Shown here: positions 1 to 8,707 of the stretch, piece by piece
Layout: each line of letters opens with the position of its first letter
Numbering within the stretch: the stretch's first letter is position 1
From: Rhizobium mongolense USDA 1844
GTDB lineage: Bacteria > Pseudomonadota > Alphaproteobacteria > Rhizobiales > Rhizobiaceae
Length of the DNA: 64,000 nt
NCBI RefSeq assembly: GCF_000419765.1
Contig: NZ_ATTQ01000008.1
Span: forward strand, 62,001-126,000
Direction: 5' to 3'
Program-made: the position numbers and the translations under genes
The notes under the pieces: model-generated
What the model saw: the letters and a program-made list of their open reading frames with translations, nothing else
What the model was told of the DNA's origin: nothing
The model's database searches: none

Positions 1-404
1 CGCCGCGGTCTTCCCTTCGCGTTGATGACGGCAATGATGACCTTGGCGGCGATAAGCGGCGTTTCGCCACGGCGGATGTCCTGTTGCAGCACCATCTTCG
101 CGCCGCCTGCCTTCTCGGTGCGCGTGACGATGGTAAGAACATCGTCCATGCGCGCCGGATTCCTGAAGTCGATCTCCATGCGGTGAACGACGAAAACGAG
201 CCCTTCCTCGTCGGCTGTGATCAGCTCGCGCTGCTCGACGCCCAGGCAGCGAAGATAATCGGTGCGGCCGCGCTCGAGGAAATGCAGATAGCGCGCGTGA
301 TAGACGAGGCCGGAGAAATCGGTGTCTTCGTAATAGACGCGCTGGATCAGTTGGTGGCCCGTCTCCGTCAGTGCGCCAGAAATCGAAAAGCCGTTATCCG
401 ACAT
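1..404 (-). CDS. ybgC: YbgC-type acyl-CoA thioesterase (partial, C-terminus cut by window edge)
   Basis: Reading left from the ATG at 404, about 134 codons stay open to the window edge, so the C-terminus is missing. The N-terminal third carries the hot-dog-fold signature YYEDTDFSGLVYHARYL, with the catalytic Asp of the 4-hydroxybenzoyl-CoA/YbgC thioesterase family, followed by FLERGRTDYLR. YbgC is a cytoplasmic thioesterase normally encoded first in the ybgC-tolQRAB-pal operon of the envelope-constricting Tol-Pal machine, so tolQ probably lies just outside the window. The gene is divergent from sqdB, and the 115-bp gap must hold both promoters. Confidence 0.9.
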   Translation of the reverse strand, partial: MSDNGFSISGALTETGHQLIQRVYYEDTDFSGLVYHARYLHFLERGRTDYLRCLGVEQRELITADEEGLVFVVHRMEIDFRNPARMDDVLTIVTRTEKAGGAKMVLQQDIRRGETPLIAAKVIIAVINAKGRPR

Positions 405-519
405 AATTTTCTCCAAACTCGCATGCCTGTTGGCGAGGCGCAGCAATGCCCTAGCTTTGAACAATCGTCACAGTACTTGAGTATTCCCGATAGTGGATGA
501 ACATGCAGGAGGCAATGCG

Positions 520-1740
520 ATGAAGATTGCGGTGATGGGCGGAGATGGGTTCATTGGCTGGCCGACATCACTGCATCTCTCAGACGCGGGGCACGACGTC
601 CACATTCTCGACAATCTCTCGCGGCGCTGGATCGACACCGAACTGGGCGTGCAATCGCTGACGCCGATGGATTCCATTCAGGAGCGAACCCGCATCTGGC
701 ATGCCGAAACCGGGCGGCGCATCCATTTCAATCTGATCGACCTCGCCAAGGACTACGAGCTTCTCAAGAAGTGGCTTGCCGAAAACCGGCCGGACGCCAT
801 CGTCCATTTCGCCGAGCAGCGCGCAGCACCCTATTCGATGAAGAGCGACCGGCACAAGAACTACACCGTCAACAACAATGTCAGCGCTACGCATAACCTT
901 TTGAATGCGCTCGTCGAATTACAGCTCGACGCCCATCTGATCCACCTCGGCACGATGGGCGTCTACGGCTATTCGACCGTCGGCGCCGCGATCCCAGAGG
1001 GCTACCTGACCGTCGGCGTCGAAACGGCGGATGGCGACACGGCGCAACAGGAAATCCTCTATCCGTCCAATCCCGGCTCGATCTACCATATGACGAAGTG
1101 CCTGGATCAGCTGCTCCTGCAGTTCTATGCGAAGAACGATGCGCTGCGCATCACCGACCTGCACCAGGGCATCGTATGGGGCACACACACGGAGCAGACC
1201 TGCCGCCATCCCCAGCTGATCAACCGTTTCGACTATGACGGCGATTACGGCACCGTGCTGAACCGCTTTCTCATCCAGGCCGCGATCGGCTACCCGCTGA
1301 CCGTGCACGGCACAGGCGGTCAGACGCGCGCCTTCATCCATATCCAGGATTCGGTTCGCTGCATCGAGCTTGCGCTGAAGAACCCACCTGCGCGCGGCTC
1401 CCGTGTCGAGATCTTTAACCAGATGACCGAGACGCATCGTGTGCGTGACCTTGCCGAGATGATCTCCAGGATGAGCGGCGCGAAGATCGCCTGGCTTCCC
1501 AATCCGCGCAAGGAAGCGCCGGAAAACGATCTGATCGTCAGGAACGAGAAATTCCGCGATCTGGGGCTCGATCCGATCACGCTCGAGGCGGGCTTGCTCA
1601 GCGAGATCGTCGACGTCGCCAGGAAATTCGCTTACCGCGTCGACCGCTCCCGCGTTCCTGCCGTCTCCGCGTGGACGAAGGACATCGCCGCCACGATCGA
1701 CCGCGACCCGGAAGGCAAGCGGCTGAAATCGGTGTCGTGA
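520..1740 (+). CDS. sqdB: UDP-sulfoquinovose synthase SqdB
   Basis: This 406-residue short-chain dehydrogenase-fold enzyme makes UDP-sulfoquinovose from UDP-glucose and sulfite, the first committed step of the sulfolipid SQDG. A Rossmann GGDGFIG motif is at residues 7-13. T145 in LGTMGVYG and the Y189-x-x-x-K193 pair match the catalytic Thr-Tyr-Lys of plant SQD1. The frame opens upstream at 493, but a strong CAGGAGG ribosome site at 506-512 and the family N-terminus (MKIAVMGGDG) select the ATG at 520. It is the first gene of sqdBDC, with sqdD starting 2 bp after its stop. Confidence 0.96.
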   Translation: MKIAVMGGDGFIGWPTSLHLSDAGHDVHILDNLSRRWIDTELGVQSLTPMDSIQERTRIWHAETGRRIHFNLIDLAKDYELLKKWLAENRPDAIVHFAEQRAAPYSMKSDRHKNYTVNNNVSATHNLLNALVELQLDAHLIHLGTMGVYGYSTVGAAIPEGYLTVGVETADGDTAQQEILYPSNPGSIYHMTKCLDQLLLQFYAKNDALRITDLHQGIVWGTHTEQTCRHPQLINRFDYDGDYGTVLNRFLIQAAIGYPLTVHGTGGQTRAFIHIQDSVRCIELALKNPPARGSRVEIFNQMTETHRVRDLAEMISRMSGAKIAWLPNPRKEAPENDLIVRNEKFRDLGLDPITLEAGLLSEIVDVARKFAYRVDRSRVPAVSAWTKDIAATIDRDPEGKRLKSVS

Positions 1741-1742
1741 GC

Positions 1743-2600
1743 ATGGACGTGACCGAGACCGGAGCGGCCACCTCATTAGAAGGCTCGCCTCAGCGCCACG
1801 CCTACATCACCCTCGTCACGAATGCCGACTATGCCAAGGGTGCGACCGCGCTTGTGCGCTCCCTGCGGCTCACGAAAACGTCGGCCGATATCGTCGTGCT
1901 GCATACCGGCGGCGTTGAGGAAAGCGCCCTCGCCCCGCTTGGCCATCTTGGCTGCCGCCTCATCGCAGTCGCGCACCTGCCGCTTTCCAGCGCCTTCAAC
2001 GAGCGTCATGCCCGCGGCAAGCTTCATTCCGCCGCCCCCTTCACGAAGGGCCGCAAGCCGGATTTTCATTCGCCGCTCGACAATTTCTGCAAGCTGCGCC
2101 TCTGGCAGCTGACCGAATATGAGCGCACCGTCTTCATCGATGCCGATGCTATCGTTTTGAAGAATATCGACAGACTCTTCGGCTACCCCGAATTCTCCGC
2201 AGCACCGAATGTCTATGAAACGCTTGCCGACTTCCGCCGCTTGAATTCCGGCGTCTTCGTCGCAAGGCCTTCCGAAGAAACCTTTGGCCGGATGCTCGCC
2301 TTGCTCGACCAGCCGGATGCATTCTGGCGACGGACCGACCAGACCTTCCTCGAAGCCTTCTTCCCGGATTGGCACGGCCTCCCCGTCTATTTCAACATGC
2401 TGCAATATGTATGGTTCACCATGCCCGCGCTTTGGGACTGGAAGAGTATTTCGGTCCTGCATTACCAGTATGAAAAGCCATGGGAGAAGGATCATCCGAA
2501 GGCGGCCAGGCTCAAGCCGCTGATCGATCTCTGGCACTGCGTCCATGCCGGCAATGACCTGCCGGACCTTGCGTCTATGATGAACCCGGAGGCGAAATGA
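1743..2600 (+). CDS. sqdD: Sulfolipid glycosyltransferase SqdD (GT8/glycogenin-like)
   Basis: A 285-residue glycosyltransferase of the GT8/glycogenin type. The metal and nucleotide-sugar binding DxD motif is D133-A-D135, within TVFIDADAIVLKN. In Rhodobacter the equivalent SqdD is thought to transfer sulfoquinovose to diacylglycerol; that role is assigned here from family and operon context. The open frame extends upstream into sqdB, but the ATG at 1743 sits just after the sqdB stop and gives a normal N-terminus. The last four bases (ATGA) overlap the sqdC start, implying translational coupling. Confidence 0.92.
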   Translation: MDVTETGAATSLEGSPQRHAYITLVTNADYAKGATALVRSLRLTKTSADIVVLHTGGVEESALAPLGHLGCRLIAVAHLPLSSAFNERHARGKLHSAAPFTKGRKPDFHSPLDNFCKLRLWQLTEYERTVFIDADAIVLKNIDRLFGYPEFSAAPNVYETLADFRRLNSGVFVARPSEETFGRMLALLDQPDAFWRRTDQTFLEAFFPDWHGLPVYFNMLQYVWFTMPALWDWKSISVLHYQYEKPWEKDHPKAARLKPLIDLWHCVHAGNDLPDLASMMNPEAK

Positions 2601-3496
2601 AGGTATTGGTATCCGGCGGAACAGGCTTGGTGGGACGCTATATCGTCGAGGAGCTGCTTGCCGCCGGGTATTCGGTCATCATCGGCGGACGGCGTGCGCC
2701 ATTGCCACGCCTCTTCTCCCGTCCCGTCGAATTCGCACCGCTTTCGCTCGATCCCGACAAGGACCATATCGAGGCCTTCGACGATGCCTATTTCTTCGTG
2801 CATGCCGCGCTCAGCCACCTACCCGGCAAATATCGTGGCGGCGAAGGTGATGATCCGGGTGGCTTCCGTCGGCTAAACCTCGACGGCACTGTGAAGCTAT
2901 TCGAAACCGCCAAGCGCGCCGGTACCCGCCGCTGCATCTTCATCTCCAGCCGCGCCGCCTATCAGGATGCAGCGCCCGGCACTGTTCTCGCGGAAGACAT
3001 GCTGCCGGAGCCGGATACGCTTTACGGAGAGTTGAAGCTCGCCGGCGAGCGAGCGCTCGCCGATCTGGCCGGACCGGGCTTTACAACGGCCAGCTTGCGC
3101 GCCACGGGAGTCTACGGCGACCTGCTCCCGAACAAATGGACGGCTCTCATCGAGGATTACCTGAGCGGCAGGCCGGCGCCCGTTCGAGCCGGAACGGAAG
3201 TTCACGGCCGCGACCTTGGCCGCGCCGTGCGGCTGATGCTGGAGACGGAAAGCGCCCGCGTCTCCGGCGAGGTCTTCAATGTTTCCGATCTTCTTGCCGA
3301 TACCCGCGATATCTTGTCGGTCGTGCAACAGGAAACCGGCTGTCCCAATCCTCTGCCTGCCTCGGCAGACAAGGCTGCCATCAATCGGATGAGCACCGAA
3401 AAGTTGCAAGCACTCGGCTGGCTGCCGGGCGGCAAGGCCCTGTTCGAACAGACGGTCCGGCAACTGGTGGCCCCATTGCAGCACTGGCGACAGTAA
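2597..3496 (+). CDS. sqdC: SqdC, NAD-dependent epimerase/reductase of sulfolipid synthesis
   Basis: A 299-residue extended short-chain dehydrogenase with GGTGLVG at residues 7-13 and the catalytic pair Y143/K147 (YGELK). It overlaps sqdD by 4 bp and closes the sqdBDC operon. Loss of sqdC in Rhodobacter sphaeroides is reported to give accumulation of a sulfoquinovosyl-dihydroxyacetone, so the exact reaction is less settled than for SqdB. The identity rests on family plus operon position. Only 56 bp separate it from the next gene, a folate enzyme of unrelated function. Confidence 0.88.
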   Translation: MKVLVSGGTGLVGRYIVEELLAAGYSVIIGGRRAPLPRLFSRPVEFAPLSLDPDKDHIEAFDDAYFFVHAALSHLPGKYRGGEGDDPGGFRRLNLDGTVKLFETAKRAGTRRCIFISSRAAYQDAAPGTVLAEDMLPEPDTLYGELKLAGERALADLAGPGFTTASLRATGVYGDLLPNKWTALIEDYLSGRPAPVRAGTEVHGRDLGRAVRLMLETESARVSGEVFNVSDLLADTRDILSVVQQETGCPNPLPASADKAAINRMSTEKLQALGWLPGGKALFEQTVRQLVAPLQHWRQ

Positions 3497-3552
3497 ACTC
3501 CAGCCGCTTTCACGGGATTGCAATGGCCCACCAGCCGTTTATGGTTGGCATT

Positions 3553-4149
3553 ATGCAGCAGACGATATCCAAAGAACAAAAAGCCCAGATGCGCGCCGAA
3601 CGGCTTGCGCTGCGCGACGCAATCCCCCCAGAGACGCGAATCGAGAAAAGCCTGGCGATGGCGGAGCACGCCGGCGAGGCCGTGGCTTTCGATCCCGGCA
3701 CGATCATTTCGGGCTTCATGCCCATCCGCTCGGAGGCCGATATCCGGCCGTTGATGGCGCGCTTTGAGGCACGCGGCGCCCGCCTGTGCGTTCCTGCCAT
3801 CCTCGACAGGCAGACGATCGTCTTCCGTGAGCTCCTGCGCAGCGCGCCGCTGGTTGCAACAGGCTTCGGCACTGCTGGACCGGGACAGGAGGCCACGGTT
3901 CTCGATCCGGAAATCATGCTCGTGCCGCTGTCGGCCTTCGACGATCGCGGCCATCGCATCGGCTATGGCGCCGGCCACTACGACCGCGCGATCGGCCGTT
4001 TGCGGCAAAAAGGCATGCATCCGAAGCTGATCGGCATTGCATTCGACTGCCAGGAAGTGGCACATGTGCCCGACGAGCCGCATGACATAAGCCTGGATGC
4101 CATCCTGACAGAAAGCGGCCTTCGCTTTTTTGCTTCTTGGATCGGATAA
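3553..4149 (+). CDS. 5-formyltetrahydrofolate cyclo-ligase (YgfA/Fau family)
   Basis: A 198-residue enzyme that uses ATP to convert 5-formyl-THF to 5,10-methenyl-THF in the cytoplasm. The family signature GYGAGHYDR is at residues 137-145 and the C-terminal DxILTE segment is present. The frame is open from 3136 because it shadows sqdC. In-frame ATGs exist at 3523, 3541 and 3553; none has a good ribosome site, and 3553 gives the usual family length. In many proteobacteria this gene lies next to zapA and the 6S RNA gene; here those are about 22 kb away (see findings). It runs into the YmdB-like gene with a 3-bp gap. Confidence 0.93.
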   Translation: MQQTISKEQKAQMRAERLALRDAIPPETRIEKSLAMAEHAGEAVAFDPGTIISGFMPIRSEADIRPLMARFEARGARLCVPAILDRQTIVFRELLRSAPLVATGFGTAGPGQEATVLDPEIMLVPLSAFDDRGHRIGYGAGHYDRAIGRLRQKGMHPKLIGIAFDCQEVAHVPDEPHDISLDAILTESGLRFFASWIG

Positions 4150-4152
4150 GGA

Positions 4153-4977
4153 ATGCGTCTGCTTTTTCTGGGTGACATGGTCGGCAAGACGGGGCGCACG
4201 GCTGTATGGGATCGCCTGCCCGGCTTGGTTTCAGACCTGAAACTCGACTTCGTGATCGTCAACGGCGAAAATGCTGCCGGCGGTTTCGGCATCACGGAGG
4301 ACATCTTCCTCGAGACGATCAATGCCGGCGCCGACGTCGTCACCACCGGAAACCACGTCTGGGACCAGAAGGACGCGGTCGCCTTCGCGGGCCGCCACGA
4401 CCAGTTCCTGCGCCCGGCGAACTATCCGCAGGGAACGCCCGGCCGCGGTTCAGGGCTCTTTTATGCGCGAAGCGGAGCACGCGTGCTCGTGGCAAACATT
4501 ATGGGCCGCGTCTTCATGCATCCCGAGCTCGACGATCCTTTCAAATCCGCCGAAGCGATCCTCGATGCCTGCCCGCTGAAGGAACAGGCCGATGCGATCA
4601 TCTTCGATTTCCATGCGGAGGCCACCAGCGAGAAGCAGTGCTTCGGCCATTTCGTCGATGGACGCGCCAGCTTCGTCGTCGGCACGCATACCCATGTGCC
4701 GACCGCCGACCACCAGATCCTCAACGGAGGCACGGCCTATATGTCGGATGCCGGCATGTGCGGCGACTACGACTCCTCACTCGGCATGGACAAGGAAGAG
4801 CCCCTCAACCGCTTCATTTCCAAGATGCCGAAGGGACGTATGGAAGCCGCCACTGGCCCTGCCACGATCTGCGGTGTAGGCGTGGAGATTTCCGACTCCA
4901 CGGGGCTTGCTGAAAAGATCGCGCCACTGCGGATAGGCCCGCGGCTTTCCGAGACCATCCCGGAGTTCTGGCGCTGA
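4153..4977 (+). CDS. YmdB-like (TIGR00282) metallophosphoesterase
   Basis: A 274-residue calcineurin-like phosphoesterase of the TIGR00282/YmdB type. It shows the metal-ligand blocks GDMVGKTGR (D8), NGENAAGG (E39, N40), TGNHVWD (N67, H68), DFHAEATSEK and GTHTHVPTAD. The Bacillus member YmdB hydrolyses 2',3'- and 3',5'-cAMP; the substrate in rhizobia is not established. It starts 3 bp after the cyclo-ligase stop, so the two are probably co-transcribed. Confidence 0.92.
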   Translation: MRLLFLGDMVGKTGRTAVWDRLPGLVSDLKLDFVIVNGENAAGGFGITEDIFLETINAGADVVTTGNHVWDQKDAVAFAGRHDQFLRPANYPQGTPGRGSGLFYARSGARVLVANIMGRVFMHPELDDPFKSAEAILDACPLKEQADAIIFDFHAEATSEKQCFGHFVDGRASFVVGTHTHVPTADHQILNGGTAYMSDAGMCGDYDSSLGMDKEEPLNRFISKMPKGRMEAATGPATICGVGVEISDSTGLAEKIAPLRIGPRLSETIPEFWR

Positions 4978-5087
4978 GAACACCCGCCGGCAACACGCAA
5001 TTGTGAGCGGCCCTGCCTGATTTCGGTCTGGACCGATGCGTCCCCTTGTCGCATCCTCGCCGCTCCGTGAAAGCGCCGGAGGGTGGC

Positions 5088-5927
5088 ATGAAGCCGCAAT
5101 TGCTTATCCTCGCTATCGCATGCCTTGCGCCTCTTGCCCTGCCCCGTGCAGCCGCCGCACAAGGGGAACGGAAGCCCGTTAGCCAATGCCAGGCGATCGC
5201 ACAGGCAATCCCCAAGGCCAGATTTGCAAGCTTTTCCGGTGAGACGCCGATCGTGCCCGCGGTTTCGGAAGGCGATGACGTCAAGCTGACCTTCCTAGGA
5301 CATTCCACCTTCGAAATCGAAACGCCGGGCGGCATCGTCATCGCAACGGATTTCAACGGCTGGTACCGGCCGGTCGTGACACCCGACGTGGTGACGATGA
5401 ACCGGGCGCACTCCACGCATTACACGCTGACCCCGGATCCGGCGATCAAGCAGGTGCTGCACGGCTGGAGCGATGTGCCCGGAGAAAAGGCCGACATCGA
5501 CCTGATGGTCGGCGATACCTATATCCGCAACGTCACGACGGATATCCGCGGTGGCTACGGCGCGGCGCAACAGGATGGAAATTCGATCTTCATCTTCGAG
5601 ATCGCCGGGCTCTGCATCGGCCATCTCGGCCATCTGCACTATGAGCTGACCGATGCCCACTACACCGAGATCGGCCGCCTGGACATCGTCATGGTACCGG
5701 TCGATGGCGGCCTGACCATGGGCGCCGACAGCATGAGCCGCATCATCAAGCGGCTGCGCTCGTCGCTGATACTGCCGATGCACCGCCGCGGTCCGCCGGT
5801 CGAGCGCTTCGTGTCGATGTTCGGCAAGGATTTCGATATCAGCTACGCGCCGGACGACACGATCACCGTTTCCATGCGCTCCCTGCCCAAGAAGCCGCTC
5901 ATTTATGTGATGAAGGGCGCGCAATAG
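5088..5927 (+). CDS. Exported metallo-beta-lactamase-fold hydrolase (UlaG-like)
   Basis: A 279-residue protein with a Sec signal peptide at residues 1-23 (a leucine/alanine-rich core ending in AAAA-QG). The mature part resembles the UlaG-like metallo-beta-lactamase superfamily: FLGHSTFEIETPGG, then IATDFNGWYRP and NRAHSTHYT, with a late MHRRGPP. The canonical HxHxDH cluster is not intact, so activity is uncertain. The open frame begins at a TTG at 5046, but the ATG at 5088, with GGAGGG just upstream and the signal peptide directly after it, is the better start. It converges with the next gene. Confidence 0.8.
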   Translation: MKPQLLILAIACLAPLALPRAAAAQGERKPVSQCQAIAQAIPKARFASFSGETPIVPAVSEGDDVKLTFLGHSTFEIETPGGIVIATDFNGWYRPVVTPDVVTMNRAHSTHYTLTPDPAIKQVLHGWSDVPGEKADIDLMVGDTYIRNVTTDIRGGYGAAQQDGNSIFIFEIAGLCIGHLGHLHYELTDAHYTEIGRLDIVMVPVDGGLTMGADSMSRIIKRLRSSLILPMHRRGPPVERFVSMFGKDFDISYAPDDTITVSMRSLPKKPLIYVMKGAQ

Positions 5928-5967
5928 AAAAGACCCGAAAGCCTGAGACTTCCGCATTTTGCCCGTA

Positions 5968-6471
5968 TCAGGCAAATTGCAGATGACGCTTGATGCCCAC
6001 TTCCGGCATCTTGTCATCGCTGAGGTTGGCCTTCGCGATCTCCCAGCCGAACTTCAGCTTGCTGCCGGTCGAAACCCAGATTTCGGCGTCGTCCACATGC
6101 ATGACGAGCATCGTCAGCTTGGGATCTTTCTTGCCCTCCTCGTACCAGGCGGCAACCACCGAATTCCAATATTGCTCGATCCTCGAAGGATCCGGCCGGA
6201 CCTCGATCTTGCCTGCCAGGCATGCGTGGTAGTCGTGATCCTTGCCGATGACGCAGAAATGCGCACGCGTTCCCGGTTTGACGGCGCGGGCGATGTCGGC
6301 ATCCGATTTGGTATAGAACCAGATGGTATTGGTTTTCGGATCCGCATGTGGAGCCATCGGCTGCATGTGCATGTCGGCACCATCGATGCCGAGCATTCCT
6401 GCGGAAACATCGTTTACCTGATCCCAAAGCTGCCGTGCCGGATGATCGCGCGCTTCACTAAAGCTTGCCAT
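5968..6471 (-). CDS. General stress protein, pyridoxamine 5'-phosphate oxidase-like fold
   Basis: A 167-residue split-barrel FMN-binding-fold protein of the 'general stress protein 26'/BLI-3 type. Typical blocks are MAPHADPKTNTIWFYT near residues 39-54, HFCVIGKDHDYHACLAGKI in the middle, and VSTGSKLKFGWEIAKA near the C-terminus. Such proteins bind flavin or related cofactors in the cytoplasm; the physiological substrate is unknown. It is transcribed alone, convergent with the MBL-fold gene and divergent from yebC. Confidence 0.85.
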   Translation of the reverse strand: MASFSEARDHPARQLWDQVNDVSAGMLGIDGADMHMQPMAPHADPKTNTIWFYTKSDADIARAVKPGTRAHFCVIGKDHDYHACLAGKIEVRPDPSRIEQYWNSVVAAWYEEGKKDPKLTMLVMHVDDAEIWVSTGSKLKFGWEIAKANLSDDKMPEVGIKRHLQFA

Positions 6472-6646
6472 GGCCTTCCCCTTCCGTTCGGGCTTTTCAA
6501 GCGTTCAAACGTCACGTCTGCGGCTTTGTTCCGTAGCTTTTCGCCTTCCTGGGGACACAGAGACAAGCTGCTTTCCCCTTGAATGCAGCCCGCTTCGCTC
6601 TTATAAGGCCGTCCATTCCGAACAATGAGACGTGAACAGGGGTGCC

Positions 6647-7393
6647 ATGGCTGGCCATTCACAGTTTAAAAATATCATGCATCGCAAAGGCCGTCAGGAT
6701 GCCGTGCGGTCGAAAATGTTCTCCAAGCTTGCGCGCGAAATCACCGTTGCCGCCAAGGCCGGCCTGCCCGACCCGACGATGAACGCCCGCCTGCGCCTGG
6801 CAATCCAGAACGCCAAGGCACAGTCCATGCCGAGGGACAACATCGACCGCGCCATCAAGAAGGCCACAGGTGCCGATAGCGAGAATTACGAAGAAGTCCG
6901 CTACGAGGGTTACGGTCCGGGAGGCACGGCGATCATCGTCGAGGCGCTGACCGACAACCGCAACCGCACCGCATCCAACGTCCGCTCGATCTTCACGAAG
7001 GCCGGCGGCGCGCTCGGCGAAACCGGCTCGGTTTCCTTCTCCTTCGACCACGTCGGTGAGATCACCTACAAGCCATCCGCCGGCGATCCCGACACGGTCA
7101 TGGAAGCCGCGATCGAAGCCGGCGCCGATGACGTCGAGACCGACGAGGAAGGCCACACCATCACCTGCGCCTTCGAATCCCTCGGCGAGGTCGCCAAGGC
7201 CCTGGAAGGCGCGCTTGGCGAAGCTGAAACCGTCAAGGCCGTCTGGCGCTCCCAGAACAACGTGCCAGTGGACGAAGAAAGGGCCCAGTCGCTGATGAAG
7301 CTCATCGACAGCCTGGAAGACGACGACGACGTGCAGAACGTCTATTCGAACTTCGAGGTTTCCGAGGAAGTGCTCGCCAAGCTTTCGGCCTGA
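6647..7393 (+). CDS. yebC: YebC/PmpR family protein
   Basis: A 248-residue YebC/PmpR protein. The N-terminus [15 protein letters not shown] is diagnostic, followed by [17 protein letters not shown] and the conserved YEGYGPGG block near residues 90-97. Members have been described as transcription regulators and more recently as factors helping ribosomes at proline-rich stretches. A GTG at 6632 is also in frame, but the conserved N-terminus sets the ATG at 6647. YebC often sits upstream of ruvCAB; here a monooxygenase and a chemoreceptor on the other strand lie between. A hairpin terminator follows. Confidence 0.95.
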   Translation: MAGHSQFKNIMHRKGRQDAVRSKMFSKLAREITVAAKAGLPDPTMNARLRLAIQNAKAQSMPRDNIDRAIKKATGADSENYEEVRYEGYGPGGTAIIVEALTDNRNRTASNVRSIFTKAGGALGETGSVSFSFDHVGEITYKPSAGDPDTVMEAAIEAGADDVETDEEGHTITCAFESLGEVAKALEGALGEAETVKAVWRSQNNVPVDEERAQSLMKLIDSLEDDDDVQNVYSNFEVSEEVLAKLSA

Positions 7394-7411
7394 GCATTCG
7401 AACGAACGAAC

Positions 7412-7447
7412 AAAAGACCCGGCTGCGGAAACGCTGCCGGATCTTTT
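7412..7447 (+). terminator. Rho-independent terminator of yebC
   Basis: CCGGCTGCG-GAAA-CGCTGCCGG forms a stem with one mismatch, flanked by AAAAGA and TCTTTTT, so the A/T arms extend the stem and supply the U-tract. It lies 19 bp after the yebC stop. Confidence 0.8.
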
Positions 7448-7578
7448 TGCTTTCAGGCGTGATGTTGGGCGCCGAGCAACGCAGCCGATATATGCAACCA
7501 CCCGCTACTTCTTGGGCGCGTAAGACTCATTCACAGAAATGAGGGAAGAAGCCGGGGAGGCTTCGCAGCTCCAGGACC

Positions 7579-8580
7579 TTAAGCCGCAACACGCATGAAA
7601 TTCCCCATTCCCGCAAACAGCTCGACCGACTTCAGCCGCGCCTCGATGTCGTGGATCGGCATGGAGATGATGAGTTCGTCCGCCCCTGTCTCCTTCAGGA
7701 ATTCGGTGAGCTTCGCCTCGGACGTCTTCGGCGAACCCACGACCGCATAGCGCAGCGTGTGCTCGACATTCAGTTTCTCCATCTGCGACCAGAAGCCTTC
7801 CATGTCCTCGACCGGCCGCGGGAACGGGCCACGGACGTTGCGGCGCAGGTTGACGAACTGCTGCTGGGCAGAGGTGAAATGATATTGCGCCTCCTCGTCC
7901 GTCGACGCGACGGAACCCATGACGCCGGCCATGACGTAAGGCTGGTCGAGCGAGGCTGAGGGTTGGAACTTGCTGCGGTAGATATCGATCGCATCGAGCA
8001 GCGAATCCGGCGCGAAATGCGAGGCGAAGGCATAGGGCAGGCCGAGCATCGCCGCGAGCTGGGCGCTATAAAGACTGGAGCCGAGAAGCCAGATCGGCAC
8101 ATGCGAATTGTGGCCCGGAACGGCAAGGATCGCCTGGTTCTCGACCGGCGCGCCTAATAGCTGCTGCAGCTCGACGATATCGTTCGGAAAGTTGTGGGCG
8201 CCTGTCTCCAGATTTCGGCGGAGCGCCTGTGCCGTGCGCATATCCGTACCCGGTGCGCGGCCGAGCCCGAGATCGACCCGGCCCGGAAAAAGCGCCGCCA
8301 ATGTGCCGAACTGCTCGGCGATCACCAGCGGTGAGTGATTGGGCAGCATGATTCCGCCCGAGCCGATACGGATCCGTTTCGTTGCGGCACCGACATGGCC
8401 GATGACCACCGCAGTCGCGGCACTTGCAACCCCCGGCATGCCGTGATGCTCCGCCAGCCAGAAGCGCTTGTAGCCGCACTCCTCCGCCTTCTGGGCCATG
8501 CGCGCCGAGCCTTCGAAGGATTGCTGGATCGTCGTGCCTTCGGCAACGGGCGAAAGATCGAGAATGGAAAAGGGAACCAT
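7579..8580 (-). CDS. Luciferase-like (LLM) flavin-dependent monooxygenase
   Basis: A 333-residue bacterial-luciferase-like oxidoreductase (MsnO8/YhbW-like group). It begins [11 protein letters not shown] and carries the family blocks [26 protein letters not shown] and [16 protein letters not shown] within the first 120 residues. These proteins use FMNH2 and oxygen on unknown small substrates. It is monocistronic, and about 125 bp separate its start from the end of the chemoreceptor gene on the same strand. Confidence 0.9.
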   Translation of the reverse strand: MVPFSILDLSPVAEGTTIQQSFEGSARMAQKAEECGYKRFWLAEHHGMPGVASAATAVVIGHVGAATKRIRIGSGGIMLPNHSPLVIAEQFGTLAALFPGRVDLGLGRAPGTDMRTAQALRRNLETGAHNFPNDIVELQQLLGAPVENQAILAVPGHNSHVPIWLLGSSLYSAQLAAMLGLPYAFASHFAPDSLLDAIDIYRSKFQPSASLDQPYVMAGVMGSVASTDEEAQYHFTSAQQQFVNLRRNVRGPFPRPVEDMEGFWSQMEKLNVEHTLRYAVVGSPKTSEAKLTEFLKETGADELIISMPIHDIEARLKSVELFAGMGNFMRVAA

Positions 8581-8707
8581 AGGAAAAACCTGCCGGTGAT
8601 TGGAAGGACAGGTCTATGTAGGTTCTGGAATCGCTCATTCCAAATCCCGCGGACGAAGAAAAGGGCCGGTTTCCCGACCCCCGATCTCTTCGCTTCGCTT
8701 GCTCCGT